DNA from: Chloroflexota bacterium
GTDB lineage: Bacteria > Chloroflexota > Limnocylindria > P2-11E
Assembly (NCBI GenBank): GCA_005883625.1
Contig: VBDU01000069.1
Location: forward strand, 1 to 64,000
DNA length: 64,000 bases
Direction: 5' to 3'
In this document: piece by piece, positions 35,520 to 43,863 of the stretch
Position numbering within the stretch: the first letter of the stretch is position 1
How the letters are laid out: every line of letters starts with the position of its first letter
Notes under the pieces: model-generated
Databases searched by the model: none
Told to the model about the DNA's origin: nothing
What the model saw: the letters and a program-made list of their open reading frames with translations, nothing else
Made by a program: the position numbers and the translations under genes

Positions 35520-36494
35520 TTGCTCGCCACGCGGCGCTGCTCGCGCTGTGGCGTGTGGAAGCCGATGCGGGACTTCGCGTTCGCGGACCTCCTCAGCGGT
35601 AAGAGACAGTCCCACTGCCGACGGTGTCAGGCTACCTACCGTCGGCAGCACTACCTCGCGAACCGCGATGAGTACATCGAGCGCGAGGCCGCGCGCATCA
35701 AAACGCGGCGCGAACGGAACCGCGCCCGCATATGCGATTACTTGGGTTCTCATCCCTGCGTGGGCTGTCATGAGACCGATCCGTTGGTGCTCCAGTTCGA
35801 CCACCGCGATCCGGCCAAGAAGGTCCTCGAGGTTGCGATTCTCGCTGCCTCTCGTTCCTGGACGACGATCCTCACCGAGATCAAGAAATGCGAAGTCCGG
35901 TGCGCGAACTGTCATCGGCTGCGGACGGCACGGCAGTTCAACTGGACGAAGCTGGGGACGGCCGTCACATCAAAGACCGAGGCATCGCCACGAGCCCGGG
36001 GCACGAAGGCGGTCCCGGACGAGCTACGCGCGTGCACCGGTTGCGAACAAGAAAAGGCTCCCACGGAATTCGCGTTCCGCGACAAGGCGCGAGGATGCCG
36101 GCGTCGACGGTGTAAGGACTGCATGAGGAAATACGCCAGCGCGCACTATCGACTGCACCGCGACAAATATGCGTCCGGCGGATGGGCTCGGAACCGCCAG
36201 GGTCGCGCGACGATGCGACGATACGTCCATCAATACCTCGGCGCGCATCCATGCGTTGACTGCGGCGAGACGAACATCGTCGTGCTCGACTTCGATCATC
36301 GCGACGGTTCCGAGAAGGTCGAGACGATCGCATGGCTGCTCGCGCGCGGCCGGACCGCCGAACTCCTCTCCGAGATCGCCAAATGCGAGGTGCGATGCGC
36401 GAACTGCCATCAGCGGCGCACAGCCGCTCAGTTTGGCTGGACCAAGGCCAAGCGTGCGGCGGGTACAATCAGCGAGCCTGCGGGTGTGTTGTAG
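35520..36494 (+). CDS. Duplicated HNH-type zinc protein (putative endonuclease)
   Basis: A 324-residue protein made of two homologous halves. Each has an N-terminal CxxC pair (CSRCGVW and CTGCEQE, with CRRC and CKDC), a CVGCHET or CVDCGET knuckle, FDHRD, and a closing CEVRCANCH. The arrangement is that of HNH/treble-clef proteins, with DH of FDHRD as the likely catalytic His. It probably cuts or binds DNA. TTG 35520 is the first formal start; the frame is open to a CTG at 35487. Codon use is less GC-biased than its neighbours. It ends inside the tRNA-Gly gene. Confidence 0.8.
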   Translation: MLATRRCSRCGVWKPMRDFAFADLLSGKRQSHCRRCQATYRRQHYLANRDEYIEREAARIKTRRERNRARICDYLGSHPCVGCHETDPLVLQFDHRDPAKKVLEVAILAASRSWTTILTEIKKCEVRCANCHRLRTARQFNWTKLGTAVTSKTEASPRARGTKAVPDELRACTGCEQEKAPTEFAFRDKARGCRRRRCKDCMRKYASAHYRLHRDKYASGGWARNRQGRATMRRYVHQYLGAHPCVDCGETNIVVLDFDHRDGSEKVETIAWLLARGRTAELLSEIAKCEVRCANCHQRRTAAQFGWTKAKRAAGTISEPAGVL

Positions 36495-36550
36495 CGGTAG
36501 CAAACAACCTTCCCAAGGTTGCAGTGGCAGTTCGACTCTGCTCACCCGCT
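36480..36550 (+). tRNA. tRNA-Gly (CCC anticodon)
   Basis: The 71-base cloverleaf has acceptor arms GCGGGTG and CACCCGC with discriminator T, anticodon stem CAACC/GGTTG around loop TTCCCAA (anticodon CCC), and T-arm GGCAG-TTCGACT-CTGCT. The 3' CCA is not encoded. Its first 15 bases overlap the end of the HNH gene. Confidence 0.92.
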
Positions 36551-36590
36551 CAGTGATCCTCGGATAACAAATCGCTCCTTGCTGCAGTTC

Positions 36591-37910
36591 ATGATTTCGG
36601 TGGGTCAATTCATCGCCACGCTCACGCTGCTCATCGCATCGCTCCTACCCGCTCGCTCGCTCGCCGCGCTCCCGCCGCAAGCCACCGCATCCGCGACCGC
36701 GACCTGCGTGTCGCAGACCGGCCCCGGCATCCCGCCGCCCGCCGTCATCCCGACAAAGCTCTCCGGATTCCACGCGGCCTGGTACGGACAGAGCGGCTAC
36801 ATGCAGCTCTGCGCCGGCGAGCGCGCGACCGCGACGCTCGCGTACCTCAACTCGGGATCGCGGGGCTGGGTCTCCGGTCGCATGGGCGAGGTCGCGTACC
36901 TCGGCACGTGGGCAAGCGAGCCGGGCCAGGACCAGCCGAGCATCCTCGGTGGCGACGGGCAGCGCGGCTCGCCGGCCACCGGCTGGCCACGCTGGAATCG
37001 CATCGCGATCCAGCCGGCCGACTATGTCGGCCCGGGACAGGTCGCCTGGTTCCAGTTCAGCGTCCAGGCGCCGAACACGCCCGGCACGTACCGCCTGTAC
37101 GTGCGACCGCTCGTCGAGGGCGCGACGTGGCTCGAGGATGTCGGCGTCTTCTGGCAGGTGACGGTCCTGAATTCGGACGGCACCACGCCGAGGCCCACGC
37201 CGCCCGATCCGGCGGGCGTCCGCTTCCAGATCGACGACGGGGTGGGCGCGCGCGACATCGCGCTCGTGCATCAAGGCGTGCAGCACGTCGCCGCGTATCT
37301 CGACACGAACGCGGGCGGCGCGCGGCGCACCGCGTCGCTCGTGCACGTCTACGTCGGCGACGGAACGGAGCGGTACTGCTGCCTCACGTCGGGGGACCGC
37401 TACGAGGTCGTGACGTCGAACAAGGCGTGGGCGGCGCCGCAGGCCGCGGCGCCCGACACGTGGGCGCCAGACACCGAGCGCACTGAGCTCGCGGCGCACG
37501 AGTACGTGCACCTCTGGCAGTACGCGCTCGGCGGGCGGCCCTGCATGCTCGGCGTGCGCTGGCTCTCGGAGGGCATGGCGGAATCGTTCGCGTACCGCTC
37601 GCTCATTGCGGACGGGATCATCCCGCAGGCGAACCTCGACACGTTCACCAAGCGGCAGCTGCGGAACGCCACGAACCCCGTCCCGCTCCGCACCCTCGAG
37701 ACCGCGTGGCCCTCCGATGCGAACCCGTTCGCGGTCTCCTACCTCGCGGTCGATCGCCTCCTGGGGTCGAACGGTCCGCGGATCAGAGACTTCTGCGTGC
37801 GCGTGGGCCGCGGCGAAGAGTGGCGCACGGCGTTCGCGTCATCGTTCGGCATGACGACCGACGCGTTCTACCAGAGCTTCGAGCAGCTCCGCGCCGACTA
37901 CGTCCGCTAG
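36591..37910 (+). CDS. Secreted gluzincin-like metalloprotease with N-terminal beta-domain
   Basis: A 439-residue protein with a signal peptide (hydrophobic 8-25, Ala cluster near 30), a beta-rich domain of about 175 residues (CVSQTGPGIPPP ... FQFSVQAPNTPGTYRLYVRPLVEG) and a C-terminal protease domain. That domain has HEYVHLWQ (HExxH) and a downstream GMAESFAY that could supply the third zinc ligand, as in MA-clan peptidases. The N-terminal domain is nearly identical in layout to that of the protein at 41753-43810. ATG 36591 follows the tRNA-Gly by 40 bases. Probably cell-surface or secreted, function unknown. Confidence 0.8.
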   Translation: MISVGQFIATLTLLIASLLPARSLAALPPQATASATATCVSQTGPGIPPPAVIPTKLSGFHAAWYGQSGYMQLCAGERATATLAYLNSGSRGWVSGRMGEVAYLGTWASEPGQDQPSILGGDGQRGSPATGWPRWNRIAIQPADYVGPGQVAWFQFSVQAPNTPGTYRLYVRPLVEGATWLEDVGVFWQVTVLNSDGTTPRPTPPDPAGVRFQIDDGVGARDIALVHQGVQHVAAYLDTNAGGARRTASLVHVYVGDGTERYCCLTSGDRYEVVTSNKAWAAPQAAAPDTWAPDTERTELAAHEYVHLWQYALGGRPCMLGVRWLSEGMAESFAYRSLIADGIIPQANLDTFTKRQLRNATNPVPLRTLETAWPSDANPFAVSYLAVDRLLGSNGPRIRDFCVRVGRGEEWRTAFASSFGMTTDAFYQSFEQLRADYVR

Positions 37911-37930
37911 GCGCGCGCGCCGGACGACGG

Positions 37931-38761
37931 TCAGCGGCCGGCCGCGACGAGAGCGCGCGCCGCCTCGGCGGCGATGAGACCGCGGCTCCGCAGGAACTCC
38001 GCGACGTGACGGTCGTAGTCCCACGGCCGCTCGAGGTTGGCGCAGTGCCCGGCGCCGTCGATGACGCGGATCTCGGCGTCGGCGATCTGCCGGGCGAGCT
38101 CCTCCTGGGCGGGACGTGAGCGGTCCGCGCTCCCGCACACGATCATGGTCGGCGCACGGATCCCCGCGTGCAGCCCGGGCGGGTCGGGCTCTTCGAGCGC
38201 GAGGAGCAGGTTCACGATGCTCTCGGCGTCCCCGCCGCGTTCGATCGCGACGTCGACGAGGTAGCGGTAGAAGACCGACGCCCGGAAAGCGTTCGTGAAG
38301 TTCCGTGCGAAGTGCTCGCGGCGGTAGGCGAGGCCGGCGCTCCGGTACCGCGGGACGTGACGTGGCGCGATGCCCTTCGTCACCGGGAAGCTCGGCCGGC
38401 CCGCGCCGTAATAGCCGCCGCCGGTGAGCACGAGCGCGCGCGCCTGCTCGGGCCGCTGGTTCGCCATGTGCTTCGCCGTGACCGCGCCGACCGACAGGCC
38501 CACGATGACGGCGGGCCCGCGTCGGGCCTCGTCGACCGCGTTCCAGCACGCCGCCGCGACGTCGCTCATCGCGAGCCCGCGCTGCGACGCCGGCGAGCGC
38601 CCGAGCCCCGGCAGGTCGATCGCGACGCAGGTCGCCCAACGCGCGAAATGCGCGAGCTGGAACGTCCAGCAGGTCAGGTCGTGCGGGAGCGGGTGCAGGA
38701 ACACGAGCGTCGGCCCGTCACGGCCGACGCGCTCCCAGTACAAACGGCCCCCGATGTGCAT
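37931..38761 (-). CDS. Alpha/beta-fold hydrolase
   Basis: A 276-residue protein with the oxyanion HPLPHD, the nucleophile elbow VGLSVGAVT (Ser), an Asp in CGSADRSRP and the catalytic His in GAGHCANLERP. It resembles lactone or ester hydrolases (3-oxoadipate enol-lactonase-like), but the substrate cannot be set. The ATG at 38761 starts just before the first strand. Convergent with the metalloprotease, divergent from the peroxiredoxin. Confidence 0.85.
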   Translation of the reverse strand: MHIGGRLYWERVGRDGPTLVFLHPLPHDLTCWTFQLAHFARWATCVAIDLPGLGRSPASQRGLAMSDVAAACWNAVDEARRGPAVIVGLSVGAVTAKHMANQRPEQARALVLTGGGYYGAGRPSFPVTKGIAPRHVPRYRSAGLAYRREHFARNFTNAFRASVFYRYLVDVAIERGGDAESIVNLLLALEEPDPPGLHAGIRAPTMIVCGSADRSRPAQEELARQIADAEIRVIDGAGHCANLERPWDYDRHVAEFLRSRGLIAAEAARALVAAGR

Positions 38762-38855
38762 CACCACCCGCCACCAGACTACGAGCGAACGCGCGAGAGG
38801 CGTCGCGGCGCGTCTTGAATAGACTCGTCGCAAGACCGCAGGGGAGGTCCGTCGA

Positions 38856-39314
38856 GTGGAGCTCAAGCCCGGTGACGTCGCGCCCGCGTTCACGCTGCCC
38901 GACACGGACGGAAAGATGGTCTCGAGCACGGATTTCCCCGGGAAGCCCTTCGTCGTGTACTTCTATCCCAAGGACGACACGCCGGGGTGCACGACCGAGG
39001 CCTGCCAGTTCACCGACAACATCTCGCAGTTCGAGTTCCTTGGCGTTCCCGTGCTCGGGATCTCGCAGGACGACGCGGCGTCGCACCGGGCCTTCGCCGA
39101 CAAATACCGGCTGCGCGTCCGTCTGCTGAGCGACCCGGACCGCAAGGTCCACGAGGCCTACGGCGCCTGGGGCGAGCGGCCCGGCCGCGGTATCGGCGTC
39201 ATCCGCTCGACCTTCCTCGTCGGCACCGACGGGAAGATCCATCGTGCGTGGTACTTCGTGAAGCCCGACGGCCACGCGCTCGAGGTGCTCAGCGCGTTGA
39301 AGCCCGCCGCGTGA
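38856..39314 (+). CDS. bcp: Thiol peroxidase, Bcp/PrxQ-type peroxiredoxin
   Basis: A 152-residue peroxiredoxin with the peroxidatic Cys in TPGCTTEAC; the second Cys of the same motif (five residues on) is the PrxQ resolving Cys. It reduces hydroperoxides using thioredoxin. GTG start; TAGACT about 32 bases upstream may be its -10. No operon partner: the following small membrane gene is convergent. Confidence 0.93.
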   Translation: MELKPGDVAPAFTLPDTDGKMVSSTDFPGKPFVVYFYPKDDTPGCTTEACQFTDNISQFEFLGVPVLGISQDDAASHRAFADKYRLRVRLLSDPDRKVHEAYGAWGERPGRGIGVIRSTFLVGTDGKIHRAWYFVKPDGHALEVLSALKPAA

Positions 39315-39315
39315 G

Positions 39316-39504
39316 CTAGGCCCTGCGCCGCAGGAACGCGACCGCGGCCGCGCCGAAGAGGTAGAAACCGGCGCCGATCGCGGCCGTCGTGTAGTCGGTC
39401 ACCGGCTTGCCGCCTACGAACCACACGACGCTCACACCGAGGCCGTAGAGGCCGCCGACGAAGAGGAGCCACATCGCGACCGTCATGACGGCGCGGTCGA
39501 TCAC
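39316..39504 (-). CDS. Small membrane protein, 62 aa, two transmembrane segments
   Basis: Two hydrophobic helices (about 5-30 and 38-57) with a GGKPVTDY loop and an Arg-rich C-terminus. ATG overlaps the stop of the PIG-L gene (ATGA), making it the last gene of a four-gene operon. No family recognised. Confidence 0.65.
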   Translation of the reverse strand: MIDRAVMTVAMWLLFVGGLYGLGVSVVWFVGGKPVTDYTTAAIGAGFYLFGAAAVAFLRRRA

Positions 39505-40238
39505 TGCTCGAGCGGCGGCCGCTGGTCCAGCCGAATGAGCCGCCAGGACTCGCCGTACGAGTAGCCTGCGTCCTTCCCGATCTGCTTCGCGAACCCGCGG
39601 ATCAGCTGCTCGACGGTGGGGTCGTCGAACTGCGAACGGTGCGCGCGGACCGCGCGGAGCTTGGTCTCGAACACGTCGCTCACGTCCACCACGACGTCCC
39701 CGCGCTCGAAGGACTGGAGGAAGAGCGCCTTCGGTTTGTGCGGCTCGAGTCGCTCGTCCTTCCAGAGCTCGGGGAACATCTGGCGCGTCGACGCGTCCGG
39801 ATTGATCGACCGGAGCACGACCTCGCCGGTCGCGATGTGATCCGGATGGTTCACGTAGAAGTCGCCGGCGTAGCGCGTTGTCGGGTCCATCGTGAGGATC
39901 GCGTCCGGGCGATGGACGCGGACCTGGCGGGCGACGTCCTTCCGCACCTCAAGCGTCGGGTAGAGGTAGCCGTCCTCATGACCCAGGAAGACCACGTCCT
40001 TCACGCCAAGGATCCGCGCGGCCTCGCGCTGCTCGGCGAGACGGACGTCGCGCAGCTTCTCGCGCGTCATGGTCTCGTCCTGCGATCCGGACGCGCCGTT
40101 GGTGACCATGCAGTAGGTCACCTCGACACCGGCTTTCGTCCACTTCGCGACCGTTCCTGCCATGCCGAACTCGGCGTCGTCGGGATGGGCGTACACGACG
40201 AGCTCGCGCTCGATCTCGAGCTGGTCGTAGAACTTCAT
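39501..40238 (-). CDS. PIG-L family deacetylase
   Basis: A 245-residue LmbE-like zinc enzyme with the metal motif AHPDDAEFG near the N-terminus and the second site NHPDHIATG. It removes an acetyl group from an N-acetyl sugar (as in MshB, BshB or GPI synthesis). No thiol-cofactor genes are next to it, so the substrate is open. It overlaps the BtuF-like gene by ATGA. Confidence 0.9.
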   Translation of the reverse strand: MKFYDQLEIERELVVYAHPDDAEFGMAGTVAKWTKAGVEVTYCMVTNGASGSQDETMTREKLRDVRLAEQREAARILGVKDVVFLGHEDGYLYPTLEVRKDVARQVRVHRPDAILTMDPTTRYAGDFYVNHPDHIATGEVVLRSINPDASTRQMFPELWKDERLEPHKPKALFLQSFERGDVVVDVSDVFETKLRAVRAHRSQFDDPTVEQLIRGFAKQIGKDAGYSYGESWRLIRLDQRPPLEQ

Positions 40239-41083
40239 GCTGCGGCGAAGAGCCGGGCGAGCAGCACGGCCCCGTCGACCAGGCGCGGCCCCGGCCGGCT
40301 GAAGAACGCATTGCCGTCGACCGGATGGACGCGACCCGCGCGCACCGCCGGGACCTCGTCCCACCCGGGGAGCCTTCGCAGGCGCTGGCCGTCGCTCGCC
40401 GCGCGCCGCTCGTCGAAGCCGCACGGCATGAGCACGAGCACGTCGGGCGACGCCGCGACGACCTCGGCCCACGCGATCTCGCGGGAGCGCTCGCCGGGCG
40501 ATCCGAGCACGTCGGTGCCGCCGGCGATCTCGACCTGCTCCGGCACCCAATGGCCGCCGTTGAAGAGCGGGTCCAGCCATTCGAGGCAGGCGACCCGCGG
40601 GCGCGAGCGGCCGGCGCTGCGCGTCCGCACCGCCTCGAGGCGCGCGCGGAGTGACGCGACGAGCAGCTCGGCGGCGCGCGCGCGCCCGATCGCGTTGCCG
40701 ACGCGCCTGACGTCCTCGAGCATGCCGTCGAGCGAGCTCGCGTCGAGGGGCACGACCGGTGCGCGCAGCGCTCTCGGCACCTGGTCAAGCGTGATCGCGC
40801 AGACCGCGCAGAGCGTCTGACCGAGGATGAGGTCGGGCCGTGCGTCGCGGAGCGCGCCCGCGTCGAGATGGAACGTGCTCTCGCGTCGCTCTGCGGCCGT
40901 CTTCACCGCGGCATCGATCTCGTGGCTCGTCGCATCCGGAGGGAGCGAGGTCCGCGTCACGCGCGGAAGGCGGCGGACCTGCGGCGGATGGTCGTCGTCG
41001 TGCGTCACCGCCACGAGATCGTCCGCGGCGCCGAGCGCACACGCGATCTCGGTCGCGGCGGGAACCAGAGAGACGAGTCGCAT
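40235..41083 (-). CDS. BtuF/helical-backbone metal receptor family, no signal peptide
   Basis: A 282-residue protein of the helical-backbone binding-protein fold: RLVSLVPAATEIACALGAADDLVAVT at the start, DLILGQTLCAVC in the centre, and FNGGHWVPEQVEIAGG. It resembles cobalamin-binding BtuF proteins but starts directly with the first strand, without a lipoprotein or Sec signal, so it should be cytosolic. It may bind a corrinoid or another tetrapyrrole. It is coupled to the Dph6-like gene upstream (TGATG) and the PIG-L gene downstream (ATGA). Confidence 0.8.
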   Translation of the reverse strand: MRLVSLVPAATEIACALGAADDLVAVTHDDDHPPQVRRLPRVTRTSLPPDATSHEIDAAVKTAAERRESTFHLDAGALRDARPDLILGQTLCAVCAITLDQVPRALRAPVVPLDASSLDGMLEDVRRVGNAIGRARAAELLVASLRARLEAVRTRSAGRSRPRVACLEWLDPLFNGGHWVPEQVEIAGGTDVLGSPGERSREIAWAEVVAASPDVLVLMPCGFDERRAASDGQRLRRLPGWDEVPAVRAGRVHPVDGNAFFSRPGPRLVDGAVLLARLFAAA

Positions 41084-41736
41084 CAGGGCGCGCCGAGGAT
41101 GTCGAGCTGCACGAAGCCATTCTCGCCGCGCCGCTCCCCTGGGCGCCACCGCAGGGGTCGGCCGAAGAGCGGACCGGCGAAAGCGAAGGAGTGGTATTCG
41201 CCGTTCTCGCCGCACGGATCGATGGGCAGGCCGGTCACCTCCGTGAGGAACCGCTCGTCGATCACCCGGCCGAGCCAGGCCGCGTCGAGCTTGGCCGTCT
41301 CGCAGCAGGTGATCACCGCGCGGCCCCCGCCCGCGACGAACTCGGCGAGCAGCGCCGCGGGACGCTCGCCCCACAGCGGCTCGACGTGCTCCAGGCCCGC
41401 GCCACACACGCGCTTCTCGTACCACGCGCGAACGTCGGCGAGATGGATGTCGCCGAAGACGACGCCGGCGAACCCCTCCGCCGCCAGGGCACCGAGCGCC
41501 GCGCGCAGGGCCAGGTCGAAGCCCTCCCAGGTCGTGCCGATCGGGCGAAGGTCCGCGCCGATCGCCGCGGCCTGTGCGCGAATGAGCTCGACGCGGGTGG
41601 CGTGGAAGCGGACGCGACCGGTGGCGGCGTCGTGGAAGCAGAGCAGCGTGTCGACCGAGAGCCCCCGGGCTCGCGCGCGCGTCACCGCGAGCGCGCTGTC
41701 CTTGCCGCCGGACCACATGGCGGCGTAGCGCTTCAC
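41083..41736 (-). CDS. Dph6-like ATP pyrophosphatase (adenine nucleotide alpha hydrolase)
   Basis: A 217-residue protein with the PP-loop AMWSGGKDSALA near residue 8 and the family segments GVVFGDIHL, GENGEYHSFAFAGPLF. It adenylates a substrate carboxylate before amidation, as in diphthamide synthase Dph6. Bacteria lack diphthamide, so the real substrate must be different. It is first in an operon with the cobalamin-binding-like protein; a corrinoid side-chain reaction is a possible link, by inference only. Confidence 0.85.
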   Translation of the reverse strand: MKRYAAMWSGGKDSALAVTRARARGLSVDTLLCFHDAATGRVRFHATRVELIRAQAAAIGADLRPIGTTWEGFDLALRAALGALAAEGFAGVVFGDIHLADVRAWYEKRVCGAGLEHVEPLWGERPAALLAEFVAGGGRAVITCCETAKLDAAWLGRVIDERFLTEVTGLPIDPCGENGEYHSFAFAGPLFGRPLRWRPGERRGENGFVQLDILGAP

Positions 41737-41752
41737 GGGCGTGTCGGACCGC

Positions 41753-43810
41753 TCAGTCGGGCGCGCCGAGCACTCCGTCCGGGGAGGCCAGGACGTCCCA
41801 GGGATTCCCGGCGAGGTCGCTGATCCCTGCCGCCTCGCTGATGGTCGCCGGCAGCTGCAGCCCCGGGTTCGTTCCCGCCTGCACGATCGTCGGGCTGGCC
41901 TTCAGCACGATCGTGAGGACGCGATTGGGCGGGTAGGGCGTGCCGGCGAGCGCCTCGGTGGCGGTGTTCAGAGTGCAGGCGTTCGTGCCGCACACGATGT
42001 CAGCGAACGTCCCATCCGCGTCGACGCCCTGGATCCTCGCCCCGGGTGCGATCTTCATGTCCTTGCTGAAGGCGATCTTGATGACGTCCCCGGCGTCGAA
42101 CGTGTTCGCCAGGCCCGCGACCGTCGTGACGCGCGCGTCGATCGAACGCGGGTCGGCGTTCGGACCGACCGGCGTCGGCGGCGTCTCGACCGTGATGAAG
42201 TTGCCGTACGCCCAGAGCGTCGCGTTCGTGACCGGGTTCGTCACGCCGACGCGATAGCAGTAGAACCCGCTCGAGATCTGTCGATCGAGGAACGCGACCG
42301 TGTCCTGGCCGCGCGGGATCTGGACGGTCCCGCGCGGGGCATACCCGCCGCCGCTCGACTCGCACGACGGGCCGATCGCCGTGACCGACGTGCCCCAGAC
42401 CTGATACACGATGTCGTCGACGTTCGTCGGCGGCTCGGTGATCGTGATCTGGATGTCGTCCTGCACGTTCTCGTTGTCGTAATCGTCCACGTTGCCGACG
42501 ACGGTGACGGCGGCGCGCCCGACGTCGTTCGTGATCGTGAAGCTCGACATCCCGGTGGGATCGGCGCTGTACGTCATGGTGATGCCGTCGCCCGTCGAGA
42601 GCAGCTGCTCGAACTGCGCGAGCGACAGGGTCATGTTCCCGAGCATGAACACGTCGTTGCCGTCGTAACGGAACGTCTTCGTGCCACCCGAGTCCACGAA
42701 ATAGTGCTCGTCCAGATTCACGGCGCCGACCGCGATCGTGTACGAGGACGAGGTCGCGGGTGGCGGGATGAAGCGGACCGGCGCCCCGACGCCGACGATC
42801 TCGGTCGGGAAGTTCGTCGCGTTCAGGTCGAGGGCGTTGTTGTTGTTGGTGTCCTGGAAGAAGATGGGCCGCACGTTCGCGTTGCCGTTCGTCGACGTGA
42901 CCGTGACGTCGATCGTCCCCGAGGGCGGGATGACGACACAGTCCACGTAGCTCGTCCCTTTCTGGATGCCGCCCACGGTCGCGAACGTCGCCGCAGTCGA
43001 AAGGTCGGCCTTGTCGTCGCCCACGACCTTGCCGCTCGCATCGGTCTCGGCGTCCCGGAACGAGCCGTTCACCGGGTACGTCGCGGCGTCGACGAACGCG
43101 AGATCGAGGCAGCCGGTGATCCCGTTCGCCTGCGCGGTGTACGACCGGGTCGTGTTGATGGCCTGCGTCAGCGCTGTCGTCGGCGAGACGAGGACACCGG
43201 TGAGATCGACGGCCCTTACGGTCACCTGCCAGAAGACGCCGAAGTCCTCCATCCAATTGGCTCCCTCGACGAGCGGACGGATGTAGAGGCGGTACGTCCC
43301 TGGCTGCTGCGGCGCCTGGATGGTGAACTGGAACCACGAGACCTGGTTCGGCCCGACGTAGTCGGCCGGTTGCGCCGCGACCCGGTTGTAGCGCGGCCAA
43401 CCGGTCGCGGGCGAGCCGTTCGTCCCGTCGCCGCCGAGCGAGCTCGGCTGGTCCTGCCCCGGGAGCGGGGTCCACGTTCCGAGGAACGCCATCTCGCCGA
43501 GCCGGCCGCTCACCCAGCCGCGGGTGCCCGAGTTGTAGTAGGCGACGACCGCGGTCGACTTATCGCCGGGGCAGAGCGTCGGATAGCCGGACTGCCCGTA
43601 CCACGAGGCGTGGAAGCCCGGGAGGCCGGACGGCACGGTCCCAGGAGGGGCGATTCCGGGGCCGACCGACGACACGCAGGCCTGCGCTCGCGATGTCCCG
43701 GAGGGCGCGACCTGCGCGGCCCGGCTCGGCCCGGCGGGCGCCGTCGCGGCGACGAGCGCCACGACGGCGAACGCTGTGAGGAGGCGGACGGCGACACGCA
43801 CCCGCTCCAT
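41753..43810 (-). CDS. Large secreted protein with domain shared with the 36.6-kb metalloprotease
   Basis: A 685-residue protein with a signal peptide (about 6-30), then a 175-residue beta domain (CVSSVGPGIAPP ... FQFTIQAPQQPGTYRLYIRPLVEG) nearly the same as in the metalloprotease. Beta-sandwich-like segments rich in Thr, Asn and Val follow, ending in an SbsA/Ig-like region (IKIAFSKDMKIAPGARI). It looks like a cell-surface or S-layer-associated protein. No catalytic motif was found. ATG 43810 precedes the signal peptide. Divergent from the GH27 gene. Confidence 0.75.
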   Translation of the reverse strand: MERVRVAVRLLTAFAVVALVAATAPAGPSRAAQVAPSGTSRAQACVSSVGPGIAPPGTVPSGLPGFHASWYGQSGYPTLCPGDKSTAVVAYYNSGTRGWVSGRLGEMAFLGTWTPLPGQDQPSSLGGDGTNGSPATGWPRYNRVAAQPADYVGPNQVSWFQFTIQAPQQPGTYRLYIRPLVEGANWMEDFGVFWQVTVRAVDLTGVLVSPTTALTQAINTTRSYTAQANGITGCLDLAFVDAATYPVNGSFRDAETDASGKVVGDDKADLSTAATFATVGGIQKGTSYVDCVVIPPSGTIDVTVTSTNGNANVRPIFFQDTNNNNALDLNATNFPTEIVGVGAPVRFIPPPATSSSYTIAVGAVNLDEHYFVDSGGTKTFRYDGNDVFMLGNMTLSLAQFEQLLSTGDGITMTYSADPTGMSSFTITNDVGRAAVTVVGNVDDYDNENVQDDIQITITEPPTNVDDIVYQVWGTSVTAIGPSCESSGGGYAPRGTVQIPRGQDTVAFLDRQISSGFYCYRVGVTNPVTNATLWAYGNFITVETPPTPVGPNADPRSIDARVTTVAGLANTFDAGDVIKIAFSKDMKIAPGARIQGVDADGTFADIVCGTNACTLNTATEALAGTPYPPNRVLTIVLKASPTIVQAGTNPGLQLPATISEAAGISDLAGNPWDVLASPDGVLGAPD

Positions 43811-43848
43811 TGAAACGCATCGGGCGACCGGGGCGCCGGTGGCCTCCA

Positions 43849-43854
43849 TAGACT
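43849..43854 (+). promoter_or_regulatory. -10 box, likely leaderless promoter of the GH27 gene
   Basis: TAGACT ends 9 bases before the GTG at 43864, so transcription would start at the start codon. No Shine-Dalgarno is present in the short gap. No clear -35. Confidence 0.4.
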
Positions 43855-43863
43855 CCCGGGACC

